Source of the DNA: Desulfuromonadales bacterium
GTDB taxonomy: Bacteria > Desulfobacterota > Desulfuromonadia > Desulfuromonadales > BM103
DNA: 64,000 bases
Assembly (NCBI GenBank): GCA_014860225.1
Contig: JACZKE010000009.1
Span: 62,001 to 126,000, forward strand
Direction: 5' to 3'
The first letter of the stretch is position 1; each line of letters opens with the position of its first letter. Made by a program: the position numbers and the translations under genes. Below, one piece after another: positions 15,277-28,345 of this stretch. The notes under the pieces are model-generated. The model saw only the letters and a program-made list of their open reading frames with translations. It did no database searches and was not told where the DNA came from.

Positions 15277-15656
15277 ATGAAGCAACAGTTCCTGAAGGTT
15301 GAAGGTTCGGAAAAAACTGCGCGTGCTGCCGTTAAAATGCAGAATTATCCAGATGCCGGAGGGGGGCTGTTTTCCTCCGGCAAACAGCTACAGAATGCCC
15401 AACACCCCCGTCGTTTTCTTGGTCGTCATGGACATGTGTTGAATGTTTTGCCGGCTCCAATTGTCATTATAACTGACCTCACGGCCTGCCGTTTGTCGCA
15501 CAACCCTTTTAAATCCTGCAAGTCAGCCCACGCCTTGCCCTGGTCCTTAATGTGCGCCGCTTTCTTCATGAATTGCTTCAACCGGATCTTGAGTCCCATT
15601 CGAAAAATCACGAAAGCGGTTGCAAGCGATTACGCTTTGCGCGTGGAGCATGGTTG
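15277..15656 (+). pseudogene. Degraded jag/khpB-like (KH-R3H) region
   Basis: jag normally sits between yidC and mnmE. Here one plus-strand frame (15277-15657) reads 126 aa starting MKQQFLKVEGSEK and holds a GxxG-like LGRHGHVLNVL (about 15418-15450), as in a KH domain. The R3H-like segment VRRFLHELLQPDLESHS...KRLRF is in another frame (about 15549-15640) that runs straight into mnmE without a stop. This fits a frameshifted, shortened relic. Alternatively the 126-aa frame is a real unrelated protein: its TGA overlaps the mnmE ATG. A 9-bp hairpin TGCCGGAGG/CCTCCGGCA lies at 15354-15382. Confidence 0.4.
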
Positions 15657-17027
15657 ATGCTGTCATTTGATACCATTGTTGCGCCTGCTACACCACCTGG
15701 CGAAGGAGGGATTGGTATAATTCGAATTTCCGGACCTGATGCGGTCGCTTTTCTTGCAACGGTTTTTCGAGGCAAGGTTAACGCTTCAAAGATGCAGTCT
15801 CATCGTCTCTATCATGGACATTTGTTAAATCGAAAATCCGAACGTGTTGATGAGGTTCTTGCTGTCGTTATGCGTGCACCTCGGTCTTATACGGGTGAGG
15901 ATGTGGTAGAAGTCCACTGCCATGGCGGCACTCAGATAACTCGCAATGTACTTGATCTCTTTCTAGACGCAGGCGCACGGATGGCTGGACCGGGTGAGTT
16001 TACTCAGCGGGCCTTTCTTAACGGCAGGCTGGACTTGTCTCAGGCAGAAGCGGTTATCGATGTGATTAAGGCAAGATCAGAACGTGCCGGGCGTGTAGCT
16101 CTCAGCCAGCTTGAAGGTCACCTCTCACGGAAGATTTATCGTTTTTCCGATAGACTTAAAGAGTCTTTGGCTCTAATTGAAGCCCACATTGATTTTCCTG
16201 ATGATGAAGTAGGTGTTCTGGATCTTCCGGCTCTTCTGGATCCGGTCCGTGAACTTTCCCAGGATATGCAGACTCTCGCCAACAGCTTCGACGTTGGCCG
16301 CGTTTTGCGGGATGGAATTAACGTTTTAATTCTCGGTAGACCCAATGTTGGCAAAAGTTCTTTGATGAATGCCATGCTCGGTGAATCAAGGGCTATCGTC
16401 ACCAGCGTTGCCGGGACTACCCGCGACACCCTGGAAGAGCATTTGGTTTTGGCCGGCTTCCCGGTTCGATTGATTGACGCTGCCGGAGTTCGTGAGACTG
16501 ATGATCCTGTCGAGTCGGAAGGTGTGCGCAGAGCCACAGAAAAAGCCCTTGCGGCGGACCTGATTCTGTTGGTTGTTGATGGAACCTGTCCTTTGACCGA
16601 TGAAGACTTTATAGCTCTGGACTTGTGTCAACCCGCCAAAACACTCGTGGTTGTTAACAAGAGCGATCAGGCGCAAGACTGTAATCTCGACAACTTAGCC
16701 CTTTTCACGCATCGTGTTGCCGTTTCGGCTAAACACAACCTGGGTCTTGTTGATTTGAGTCATGCGATTGTTGAACGTCTGGGGTGTGACGCAACCCTTT
16801 CCGGTAGTGAGGGGGTTGTTATTACTGAACGTCGACACAGAGACGCGCTTACTAGCGCAATTACTTCCCTGCAAGGGCTTTTGGTGTCTGTCAAAACGCT
16901 CGCCCCCTTGGAATGCCTGGCGATGGAATTACGTGAGGCATTGTCTGCACTTGGGCAAATAACCGGCGAAACAACGCCGGACGAGATCCTTGACCAGATA
17001 TTTACCCGTTTCTGTATTGGCAAGTAG
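15657..17027 (+). CDS. mnmE: tRNA modification GTPase MnmE
   Basis: Works with MnmG to install carboxymethylaminomethyl groups on U34 of tRNAs. From ATG 15657 it is 456 aa, the usual length. The N-terminal folate-binding domain starts MLSFDTIVAPATPPGEGGIG. The G domain has GRPNVGKSSLMN, DAAG and NKSD, and the C-terminus ends FCIGK with the catalytic Cys. The frame is open further upstream, but that extension encodes the jag-like relic. The TAG stop abuts a repeat-like sequence that continues downstream. Confidence 0.98.
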   Translation: MLSFDTIVAPATPPGEGGIGIIRISGPDAVAFLATVFRGKVNASKMQSHRLYHGHLLNRKSERVDEVLAVVMRAPRSYTGEDVVEVHCHGGTQITRNVLDLFLDAGARMAGPGEFTQRAFLNGRLDLSQAEAVIDVIKARSERAGRVALSQLEGHLSRKIYRFSDRLKESLALIEAHIDFPDDEVGVLDLPALLDPVRELSQDMQTLANSFDVGRVLRDGINVLILGRPNVGKSSLMNAMLGESRAIVTSVAGTTRDTLEEHLVLAGFPVRLIDAAGVRETDDPVESEGVRRATEKALAADLILLVVDGTCPLTDEDFIALDLCQPAKTLVVVNKSDQAQDCNLDNLALFTHRVAVSAKHNLGLVDLSHAIVERLGCDATLSGSEGVVITERRHRDALTSAITSLQGLLVSVKTLAPLECLAMELREALSALGQITGETTPDEILDQIFTRFCIGK

Positions 17028-17285
17028 CCTGAAATCTGTCGGGCTATCCATGTGTCGACCGCAAATCCCACAGTTTTCGCCCGCGGCAATTTTTTACATG
17101 CCCGTTCTTGTGTTTATGGTCTTTCTTGTGTGTTTGAGATCACTTTCAGATATTTTGTTTTATTTTACGCCGGAGCGTTTGAAAGAATCTGTGTTGTTTT
17201 GCTCGGTGTGTTCTGTGGTTGTCGGGGTTATTGTTCCACGTGAAACATATCCCATGTGCTTGTGTAGTTTTGAAGGAAGTCGATT
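17028..17285. other. mnmE-mnmG intergenic region with repeat fragment and parS
   Basis: 258 bases without a gene. The first 45 bases (CTGTCGGGCTATCCATGTG, CCGCAAATCC) match one end of the repeat at 21584-21752. Most of the rest is T-rich. A parS site lies at 17232-17247. I see no clear promoter. Confidence 0.5.
17232..17247. promoter_or_regulatory. parS: parS centromere-like site
   Basis: TGTTCCACGTGAAACA differs at one position from the 16-bp consensus TGTTTCACGTGAAACA bound by chromosomal ParB. It lies 2.7 kb upstream of parA-parB and 39 bases before mnmG. Origin-proximal parS near gidA/parAB is the usual arrangement. Confidence 0.88.
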
Positions 17286-19133
17286 ATGGCTGAACGTTAT
17301 GATGTAATCGTTGTTGGTGCAGGCCACGCTGGTTGCGAGGCGGCTTTGGCTGCTGCCCGCATGGGATGTCGTGCTCTGCTCTTAACCCTCAACCTTGATG
17401 CGATTGCGCAGATGTCGTGCAATCCGGCGATAGGCGGTCTGGCCAAGGGACACCTGGTGCATGAGATCGACGCGTTGGGTGGTGAGATGGCGCGTAACAT
17501 AGATGCCACAGGCATTCAGTTCCGTGTTCTTAACACCAAGAAGGGCCCAGCGGTAAGGGCATCGCGCGCTCAGGCAGACCGCGATCTGTATCGCGCTCGA
17601 ATGAAGCAGGTGATAGAGTCTCAACGGGGGGTTGATCTCAAACAGGGGCAGGTGGTCAGGTTGTTGGTTGAGGGGGACCGGGTCACTGGTGTGGAAACAC
17701 GCGATGGCCTGCTCTTTCAGGCGTCTACGGTTGTATTAACAACCGGCACTTTTATGCGCGGTTTGATCCATGTCGGCCTGGTCAATTATCCTGGTGGTCG
17801 TGCTGGAGAACCACCGTCAGAGGGCCTCTCTGACCATTTGCGAGCGCTTGGTTTTGTTGTGGGTCGCCTGAAGACCGGAACACCACCGCGACTGGCTTCG
17901 GCAACAATCGATTTTTCAGAACTGGAAGAACAACCCGGCGACCCATGTCCCAAGCCGTTTTCCGCTGACACAACGAGAATCGAGCGGACGCAGGTGTCTT
18001 GTTATATTACCTATACGAACACACGCACCCACAATGTGATTCGCCGCGGTCTGGATCGCTCCCCGCTCTATTCTGGCGTTATAGAGGGTGTTGGTCCTCG
18101 TTACTGTCCGTCAATTGAGGATAAGGTGGTGCGCTTCCCCGAAAAGGATCATCATCAGATATTTTTAGAACCTGAAGGGCTTGTGAGTGGCGAGATCTAC
18201 CCTAACGGGGTTTCCACTTCGTTGCCGGTTGATGTGCAGTTGGCTTACCTGCGAACCATGAAGGGCCTTGAACGGGTTGAGATTACGCGCCCCGGTTACG
18301 CGATTGAATATGACTATGTCGATCCGATTCAATTGCATCCGACTCTCGAGACCAAGCGTTTGCATGGCCTGTTTCATGCTGGTCAGATCAACGGTACCTC
18401 GGGTTATGAGGAGGCTGCAGCCCAGGGCCTTTTGGCGGGCATAAATGCTGCATTGCAGGTTAAGGGGGATGCCCCGATCGTGATCGGCCGAGATCAAGGT
18501 TACCTGGGTGTCCTGGTGGATGACCTTGTAAACCTCGGAGCCAAGGAACCTTATCGGATGTTTACCTCTCGCGCTGAATATCGCCTCCTGTTGCGTGAAG
18601 ATAACGCCGACCAGAGACTCTCTCCCCTTGGCAGGGCAGTTGGTTTGTTGACTGACGAACGCTGGCAGCGGTTTTCGGTCAAGCTGGCAACCCTGGAGCG
18701 GGGACGTGAGCGCTTACAGCAAATTCGCATCTCTCCAGGCAATCAGGACGTGTTGTCCCACCTGGGTCTGCAGGATCTGAAAAATGGCGCCTCACTCGAA
18801 GAGTTGCTGCGCAGGCCCGAGATCGGCATCGACGATCTGGATTTCCTTGATCCTGAGTTGACTTGCTTTTCCATGGAAGTTCGCAACGAGCTGGAAACCG
18901 AGGTCAAATATGCCGGTTATATTCGTCGCCAACAGGAGCAGGTCGAACGCTTCAAACGCTTGGAAAATCTCGTAATTCCGGATGGTTTTGATTACGACGC
19001 AGTCAAGGGCCTCTCAGCCGAGGTTCACGAAAAGCTCAAACTGGTGGCGCCTCGCACCCTTGGCCAGGCCGGAAGAATCCCCGGCGTCACCCCGGCGGCG
19101 ATTGCTATTCTTGCGGTTCTTCTGCGGCGTTAA
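17286..19133 (+). CDS. mnmG: tRNA uridine-5-carboxymethylaminomethyl modification enzyme MnmG (GidA)
   Basis: FAD-dependent partner of MnmE, 615 aa. The FAD-binding motif [19 protein letters not shown] is at residues 9-27. [37 protein letters not shown] and [17 protein letters not shown] follow in family order. It is separated from mnmE by the parS gap and followed after 11 bases by rsmG, with which it is probably cotranscribed. Confidence 0.99.
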   Translation: MAERYDVIVVGAGHAGCEAALAAARMGCRALLLTLNLDAIAQMSCNPAIGGLAKGHLVHEIDALGGEMARNIDATGIQFRVLNTKKGPAVRASRAQADRDLYRARMKQVIESQRGVDLKQGQVVRLLVEGDRVTGVETRDGLLFQASTVVLTTGTFMRGLIHVGLVNYPGGRAGEPPSEGLSDHLRALGFVVGRLKTGTPPRLASATIDFSELEEQPGDPCPKPFSADTTRIERTQVSCYITYTNTRTHNVIRRGLDRSPLYSGVIEGVGPRYCPSIEDKVVRFPEKDHHQIFLEPEGLVSGEIYPNGVSTSLPVDVQLAYLRTMKGLERVEITRPGYAIEYDYVDPIQLHPTLETKRLHGLFHAGQINGTSGYEEAAAQGLLAGINAALQVKGDAPIVIGRDQGYLGVLVDDLVNLGAKEPYRMFTSRAEYRLLLREDNADQRLSPLGRAVGLLTDERWQRFSVKLATLERGRERLQQIRISPGNQDVLSHLGLQDLKNGASLEELLRRPEIGIDDLDFLDPELTCFSMEVRNELETEVKYAGYIRRQQEQVERFKRLENLVIPDGFDYDAVKGLSAEVHEKLKLVAPRTLGQAGRIPGVTPAAIAILAVLLRR

Positions 19134-19144
19134 AGGGAAAGCTC

Positions 19145-19771
19145 ATGATGTTGCCGGAATTGTTATACAGGCTCGACTTGCATGTTGCACCCGAGTCTCT
19201 CCCTCTTCTGGAGAGGTTGGTCGACGAACTCTTGCGCTGGAACCCTCGCCGCAATCTAACCGCAATCGTTGATCGTGAGGAGGTGTTGGAAAAACACCTG
19301 GTTGACTCCTTGACTTTACTGCCCTTTGCCAGGCAGTCGACTCACCTTCTTGATATCGGTTCCGGAGCCGGGTTTCCCGCGCTGCCCCTGAAGATCGTCT
19401 GCCCGGGACTTAAGGTGGTTTCTGTTGAAGCGGTTGGTAAAAAGGTCGATTTTCAGCGCCATGTCGTCAGAACCCTGGGCCTGGAGGGTTTTACAGCGCT
19501 TCATCAGCGTGCCGAGACTTTGGCCGGTTTTCCGGCCGCTTTTGACCTGGTAACCGCGCGGGCTCTTTGTTCCCTGGGCGAGTTGGTTGTCCTGGCAGAG
19601 CCGTTTATAAAGCCGGGCGGCCGCCTGGTGGCTATGAAAGGTCCCGAAGGGAGTCGCGAGTTTCTTGTCCTGCAGGACAAGCTGAAAGAGGAGGGATGGA
19701 CTGCCTTTTTACATAACCTGAGGCTGCCGGATTCGGGGGCTGAGCGTTGTTTGGTTGAGTTGATTCGTTAG
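19145..19771 (+). CDS. rsmG: 16S rRNA (guanine-527-N7)-methyltransferase RsmG (GidB)
   Basis: SAM-dependent methyltransferase, 208 aa. The SAM-binding motif LLDIGSGAGFPALPLKI is near residues 65-81, with RNLTAIVDREEVLEKHLVDSL before it and VTARALCSLGEL after it, all typical of the family. The site AAAGGGAAAG precedes ATG 19145. It follows mnmG closely, as in many bacteria. Confidence 0.97.
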   Translation: MMLPELLYRLDLHVAPESLPLLERLVDELLRWNPRRNLTAIVDREEVLEKHLVDSLTLLPFARQSTHLLDIGSGAGFPALPLKIVCPGLKVVSVEAVGKKVDFQRHVVRTLGLEGFTALHQRAETLAGFPAAFDLVTARALCSLGELVVLAEPFIKPGGRLVAMKGPEGSREFLVLQDKLKEEGWTAFLHNLRLPDSGAERCLVELIR

Positions 19772-19919
19772 AGAGTTTTCCCCACATCTTGTGTTTTTTT
19801 TAGGGATCATGTCAACATCTGGTGGTTTAACATTGTCAGGCAAATTTCCTTTGCGGATCCAAAGGCGTATGTTAGTCTGAGCGACTCGAAAAACTTCACC
19901 TTTAAGGGGATATCAGGGT

Positions 19920-20681
19920 ATGGCCCAGGTAATCGCGATCGCCAATCAAAAAGGCGGCGTCGGCAAGACCACGACAGCAGTGAATCTCGCTGCATCTCTG
20001 GCTGTTGCTGAAAAGCGAACCTTGTTGGTGGATCTGGATCCCCAGGCCAATGCTACCAGCGGTGTTGGTGTCGATCCCAACCGTATGCAGCAGACGGTCT
20101 ACCATACCTTGCTTGGTACCGCTCTGGTCAGCGCGGTGCGGCAAACCACGGGTCTCGACCCTCTCCACCTCCTGCCTGCCAATCCCGATCTGATCGGTGC
20201 CGAAGTTGAGCTTATCTCGGCCCTGGCAAGGGAGAACAAGTTAAAAACAGCATTGTCTGAAGTGACCGACGAGTACGATTACGTTCTTATCGATTGTCCT
20301 CCTTCGCTCGGCCTGCTGACAATTAATGCCCTGACGGCTGCCAACAGTGTGCTGATTCCCCTGCAGTGCGAGTATTACGCCATGGAAGGGTTGAGCCAGT
20401 TAATCAATACGGTGCGCCTGATCCAGCGGGAATTAAATCCGGGTCTGATGATTCACGGGATTCTGCTGACGATGTTTGACGCCCGCAACAACCTGTCCCA
20501 CCAGGTCAGAGATGAAATTCGCAAACATTTTACCAGCCAGGTCTTCGAAACCATGATACCGCGTAACGTCCGCCTCTCTGAAGCGCCCAGTCACGGCTTG
20601 CCGGCCCTGCTCTACGATATCTCTTCGCGGGGCGCTACGGCTTATTTGGATCTGGCGCGTGAAATCATTCGTATGGAGTAG
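19920..20681 (+). CDS. parA: Chromosome partitioning ATPase ParA (Soj)
   Basis: Deviant-Walker ATPase for origin segregation, 253 aa. KGGVGKTTTAVNLAASLA is at residues 11-28 with the signature lysine. DLDPQANATSGVG and LIDCPPSLGLLTINAL are the A' and B motifs. The site AAGGGGATAT lies upstream of ATG 19920. It forms an operon with parB, 8 bases downstream, and acts on parS at 17232. Confidence 0.98.
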   Translation: MAQVIAIANQKGGVGKTTTAVNLAASLAVAEKRTLLVDLDPQANATSGVGVDPNRMQQTVYHTLLGTALVSAVRQTTGLDPLHLLPANPDLIGAEVELISALARENKLKTALSEVTDEYDYVLIDCPPSLGLLTINALTAANSVLIPLQCEYYAMEGLSQLINTVRLIQRELNPGLMIHGILLTMFDARNNLSHQVRDEIRKHFTSQVFETMIPRNVRLSEAPSHGLPALLYDISSRGATAYLDLAREIIRME

Positions 20682-20689
20682 CAAGAAGA

Positions 20690-21544
20690 ATGGCTAAGCT
20701 TCCCGCATTAGGCAAGGGTATCGGCGCTCTTTTGACTTCGGCTTCCCAGGATGGTCGTCATAAGTATTTCGTCTGTCCAGTCGAAGAACTTAAACCGCAT
20801 CACCAGCAACCGCGTAAAACCTTTAATGACGCCAAGATGGCGGAGCTGGTTGCATCGATCCGTGAAAAGGGTGTGATCCAGCCTTTGGTTGTCCGTCACA
20901 CGGGCGATCATTACCAGATTATTGCTGGAGAGCGACGCTGGCGGGCGGCACAAAAGGCTGGTCTCAAGGAAATTCCGGTTGTTATTCAGGATGTGTCTGA
21001 AGATTGGGCCCTGGAGATGGCCCTGATTGAGAACATTCAGCGTGAAGATCTCAATCCGATTGAAGAAGCCGAGGCCTATCGCTACCTGATGAGCACCTTT
21101 GACCTCTCTCAAGACGAAGTCGCCCGGCGGGTTGGTCGTGAGCGGCCAACGGTCGCCAATGCTTTGCGTCTTCTGCGGTTGCCTGCGGCGATTCAACAGG
21201 ATGTGATCACCGGTCAACTGACTATGGGGCACGCCAGGGCCTTGCTGGCGTTGGAAAGTGCCGCACGCATTAAGGATGCTCGCGACCAGGTTGTTAAAAA
21301 ACAGTTTTCCGTGCGCCAGACCGAAGCTCTGGTCAAAAAGCTTAAAGGTGGTCAAGGGAAAGTGCCGCGCAAAACACTGATTGACCCGGAGTTTGCAGAT
21401 TTGGCCGCTCGTCTGCAACGTTGTCTTGGCACCAAGGTGAATATTCAGCCTCAGGCACGCGGAGGCAAGGGCGGTAAAATAGAAATAAGTTATTACTCGC
21501 CGGAAGAGTTTGAGCGCCTGCTGGATATTTTTGAAGGGCGGTAA
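20690..21544 (+). CDS. parB: Chromosome partitioning protein ParB (Spo0J)
   Basis: CTP-dependent sliding clamp that loads at parS, 284 aa. The N-terminal CTP-binding domain contains GERRWRAAQKAGL (about residues 82-94). The helix-turn-helix region (LSQDEVARRVGRERPTVANALRLLRLP) reads the parS palindrome. The C-terminal dimerisation segment is short and basic. It is followed by a MITE-like repeat. Confidence 0.98.
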   Translation: MAKLPALGKGIGALLTSASQDGRHKYFVCPVEELKPHHQQPRKTFNDAKMAELVASIREKGVIQPLVVRHTGDHYQIIAGERRWRAAQKAGLKEIPVVIQDVSEDWALEMALIENIQREDLNPIEEAEAYRYLMSTFDLSQDEVARRVGRERPTVANALRLLRLPAAIQQDVITGQLTMGHARALLALESAARIKDARDQVVKKQFSVRQTEALVKKLKGGQGKVPRKTLIDPEFADLAARLQRCLGTKVNIQPQARGGKGGKIEISYYSPEEFERLLDIFEGR

Positions 21545-21583
21545 ATAGCTCATTAATTCTGGTGCGTAACTTTCATATGTTGT

Positions 21584-21752
21584 CTAGCAGCCTGTCGAAC
21601 TATCCATGCGCCGGCTGCAAATCCGGCTGTTTGGCCCATATTTCAGCTCCTTTTAGATCCATAGCTACGGCTATGAACCTGCAAACGAGCTAAAACCTGT
21701 TCTCAAACATCCAAATTTTCGCTTCGGCCCGTATAGGCCGACAGACTGCTAG
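21584..21752. repeat. MITE-like element with CTAG-ended terminal inverted repeats
   Basis: A 169-base non-coding element. The left end CTAGCAGCCTGTCGAACTATCC (21584-21605) and the inverted right end (21731-21752, read as CTAGCAGTCTGTCGGCCTATAC) match at 18 of 22 positions. It contains a small hairpin CATAGC-TACG-GCTATG. A related element in opposite orientation lies at 62703-62808, and one end resembles 17025-17070. No transposase is encoded. Confidence 0.7.
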
Positions 21753-21763
21753 GGATACAAGTC

Positions 21764-22183
21764 ATGTTCAGCAAGAAGGAAAAAGGACTCATGCGTAAAG
21801 AGACTCCGATAGAAAAAGGTGAAATCAAGGCTTTTCTTGGCCCCGGCAGTCAATTTGAAGGCAAGCTGGTATTTAATGAAATCGTTCGTCTGGATGGCGC
21901 TTTTCGTGGAGAGGTGACCTCCCATGACACCTTGATTGTTGGCGAGAGTGCTGACATTCAAGCGGATGTACAGGTTGGCACGTTAATTTTGAGCGGCAGC
22001 TTCAAAGGCAACATCAAGGCCAAGTCGCGCGTTGAGCTGCGGGCCCCGGCCAAGGTTGACGGCACCATTGAGACGCCGGCCCTGTCAGTTGAGGATGGTG
22101 TCACTTTGAACGGTACGATCACTATGACCCTCGGCGAGAATGCGCCTGTCGCCAAGCCTATAGAGCTCGGTATTAAAAAGTAG
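21764..22183 (+). CDS. Bactofilin family cytoskeletal protein
   Basis: A 139-aa polymerising scaffold protein. The central bactofilin domain (about residues 20-120) is made of short beta-helix rungs such as LDGAFRGEVTSHDTLIVGE, QVGTLILSGSFKGNI and VELRAPAKVDGTIETP. The N- and C-terminal tails are short. It lies near parAB; bactofilins in some deltaproteobacteria work with ParAB at the poles, so a link is plausible but not shown. An alternative start MRKETP lies nine codons in. Confidence 0.93.
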   Translation: MFSKKEKGLMRKETPIEKGEIKAFLGPGSQFEGKLVFNEIVRLDGAFRGEVTSHDTLIVGESADIQADVQVGTLILSGSFKGNIKAKSRVELRAPAKVDGTIETPALSVEDGVTLNGTITMTLGENAPVAKPIELGIKK

Positions 22184-22249
22184 TCACGCCCCGATTCTGT
22201 CATACGGTTATTCGGCCCTTTTGTGTGGTAAGTTTTTATGAAAAGAGCC

Positions 22250-22278
22250 TTGACATGACCTAAATGCTGTGATAGTTG
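22250..22278 (+). promoter_or_regulatory. Candidate promoter of the atp operon
   Basis: TTGACA (22250-22255) is followed about 15-17 bases later by a weak -10 (GATAGT/ATAGTT, around 22271-22278), preceded by TG as in extended -10 promoters. It lies about 100 bases before atpF'. Confidence 0.4.
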
Positions 22279-22324
22279 TCTCCTGCTTTTCCCCATGGTT
22301 GAAGCGTTCCAGGCTCCTGTCAGC

Positions 22325-22339
22325 TGTATACAGTATACT
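22325..22339. promoter_or_regulatory. GntR-type operator upstream of atpF'
   Basis: TGTATACAGTATACT is a palindrome with one mismatched outer pair. It matches the perfect palindrome TGTATACTGTATACA in front of the GntR gene (29423-29437) at 13 of 15 positions. It lies 40 bases before the atpF' start and downstream of the candidate promoter, so a bound regulator could block transcription. Confidence 0.6.
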
Positions 22340-22378
22340 GTGTGCCGATTTGGTACGAACTTTAAATGAGGTAAGACG

Positions 22379-22804
22379 TTGATCAAGCTTGACTGGACAC
22401 TGCTTTTGCAGTTTGTCAATTTCATGATTCTGATGGCGGTGCTCAATGCACTGCTCTTCAAGCCGTTGCGGGCCGCCTTGCAGGCGCGCAGGGACGCTGT
22501 TGAAGGTTCCAGGGCGAAGGTGCAGGATATTGACGAGCAGGTACATGCACAAATTGTCCGCTATGAAGCACAGCTTCAGGAAGCTCGGCTACGAGGCGCA
22601 CAAGAACGTGCATCCCTGCGTAAGACGGCCCAGGAAGAAGAAGCCCGGATTCTGGGTGGAGCAAATCAGGCCTCTGCTGAGAAGCTGCAGACCATCAAGG
22701 AGCAGATTCAGGTAGAGGCCGGTGCCGCTCGCAAGGCCCTGCGCAATGAAACCGAGGCTCTGGCCAAAGAGATTGCCGGCAAGGTGCTCGGGAGGGCGGT
22801 CTGA
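22379..22804 (+). CDS. atpF': ATP synthase F0 subunit b'
   Basis: Shorter of two peripheral-stalk b-type subunits, 141 aa. One N-terminal membrane helix (LLLQFVNFMILMAVLNALLF, about residues 8-27) is followed by a long charged coiled coil. The start is TTG at 22379, with GAGGT about 7 bases upstream; no closer ATG exists. The TGA overlaps the atpF ATG (ATGA). Having b' and b side by side is typical of this group. Confidence 0.9.
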   Translation: MIKLDWTLLLQFVNFMILMAVLNALLFKPLRAALQARRDAVEGSRAKVQDIDEQVHAQIVRYEAQLQEARLRGAQERASLRKTAQEEEARILGGANQASAEKLQTIKEQIQVEAGAARKALRNETEALAKEIAGKVLGRAV

Positions 22805-23399
22805 TGACGCAACACAATGTAAACGTTAAATCTTTTCTTTACATGTCTTTTCTCTTGCTGATTTTGTTGATGGCACCTGCCGTTGTCTTTGCTGCGACAG
22901 GCGATGGTCATGCCGACAGCGGTGTCATCCTCAAGGATTTTCTCTACCGTTGTTTCAACTTTATCCTGATGGTTGGTCTGCTCGCCTATTTTGTAACCAA
23001 GCCGATTCGCAAAGGGCTCAAGGCCCGTCGCGATGAAATAGAGAAAACCCTTGCCGATGCCCGGGCCGCCAAGGAAGCGGCTGAAGCCAAACATCGTGAA
23101 TACAGCGAAAAACTTGCCAAGGCAACGGAAGAGATTGCGACCCTCACCGAAGCGATTCGCCGTGATGGTGAGGTGGAACGTGAAAAGATCCTGGCTGCCG
23201 CAAAACAGCTGGCGGTTAAAATAGAAAAGGAAGCCGACAATAAGGCTTTCAGTGTCGTTGCCAAAGCGCGCATCGAATTGCGCGAAGAAGCAGCACGCCT
23301 GGCTGTGGAACTTGCTGAAGACATGCTCAAAAAGCAGGTTTCTGCAGATGACCAGAAGCGTCTGGTCGATGAATATATGCAGAAAGTGGGAGAACTTCA

Positions 23400-23403
<4 letters not shown>
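22804..23403 (+). CDS. atpF: ATP synthase F0 subunit b
   Basis: Second stalk subunit, 199 aa. It has a hydrophobic N-terminus (about residues 12-31) that may be a cleaved leader ending VVFAA. A membrane helix (NFILMVGLLAYFVTKPIRKGL, about 55-75) and a long coiled coil rich in Ala, Glu and Lys follow. It overlaps atpF' by one base and atpH by four. Confidence 0.95.
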
Positions 23404-25464
<2,061 letters not shown>

Positions 25465-25488
25465 TCATGCAACGATCGGGTAATACAG

Positions 25489-27835
<2,347 letters not shown>

Positions 27836-27868
27836 TCAGAAAATTCCGGCATAAAGGAATCAACAAGC

Positions 27869-28282
27869 ATGGCTGAAAAGCTTAAATTGGAATTGGTTAC
27901 ACCCTACAAACGCGTGTTGTCGGAAGAGGTCGACGAAGTGACTGCTCCCGGCAGCATCGGTGAATTCGGTGTGTTGCCCGACCATACTTCCCTGCTGACA
28001 ACCTTGAAGGTCGGCGTATTGACTTATAAAAAAGGCAATGAATCCTTTCAGGTTGCTGTCAACTGGGGCTATGTGGAAGTTGAAGACAACGTTATGACAG
28101 TCTTGGTCGAAACCGCTGAACCTGCCGACCAGATTGACATGGAACGTGCCAAGGCCGCTCTTGCACGCGCTGAAGAGGCTCTTAAGGGTCTGACCAGTGA
28201 AGACAAGCAGTTTAAGATCATGGAGGCAGCACTGGAGCGGGCTCTGATCCGCGTCCAGGTCGCAGGAAAGACCCACCACTGA
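27869..28282 (+). CDS. atpC: ATP synthase F1 subunit epsilon
   Basis: Central-stalk regulatory subunit, 137 aa. The N-terminal beta-sandwich (LELVTPYKRVLSEEVDEVTA, GEFGVLPDHTSLLTTLK) and the C-terminal helical hairpin (ERAKAALARAEEAL) are clear. It is the last gene of the operon. atpB (a) and atpE (c) are absent from this window, so they are encoded elsewhere, as in Desulfuromonadales relatives. Confidence 0.98.
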   Translation: MAEKLKLELVTPYKRVLSEEVDEVTAPGSIGEFGVLPDHTSLLTTLKVGVLTYKKGNESFQVAVNWGYVEVEDNVMTVLVETAEPADQIDMERAKAALARAEEALKGLTSEDKQFKIMEAALERALIRVQVAGKTHH

Positions 28283-28312
28283 TCCTGATACATATTGCAA
28301 AGTTCAAAGTTC

Positions 28313-28342
28313 AAAGGGCGGCTCGAAAGAGCCGCCCTTTTT
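28313..28342. terminator. Bidirectional rho-independent terminator
   Basis: A perfect 12-bp stem AAAGGGCGGCTC/GAGCCGCCCTTT with a GAAA tetraloop, a T-run after it and an A-run before it. It lies between the convergent atpC and TIM-barrel genes and can serve both. Confidence 0.93.
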
Positions 28343-28345
28343 GCT

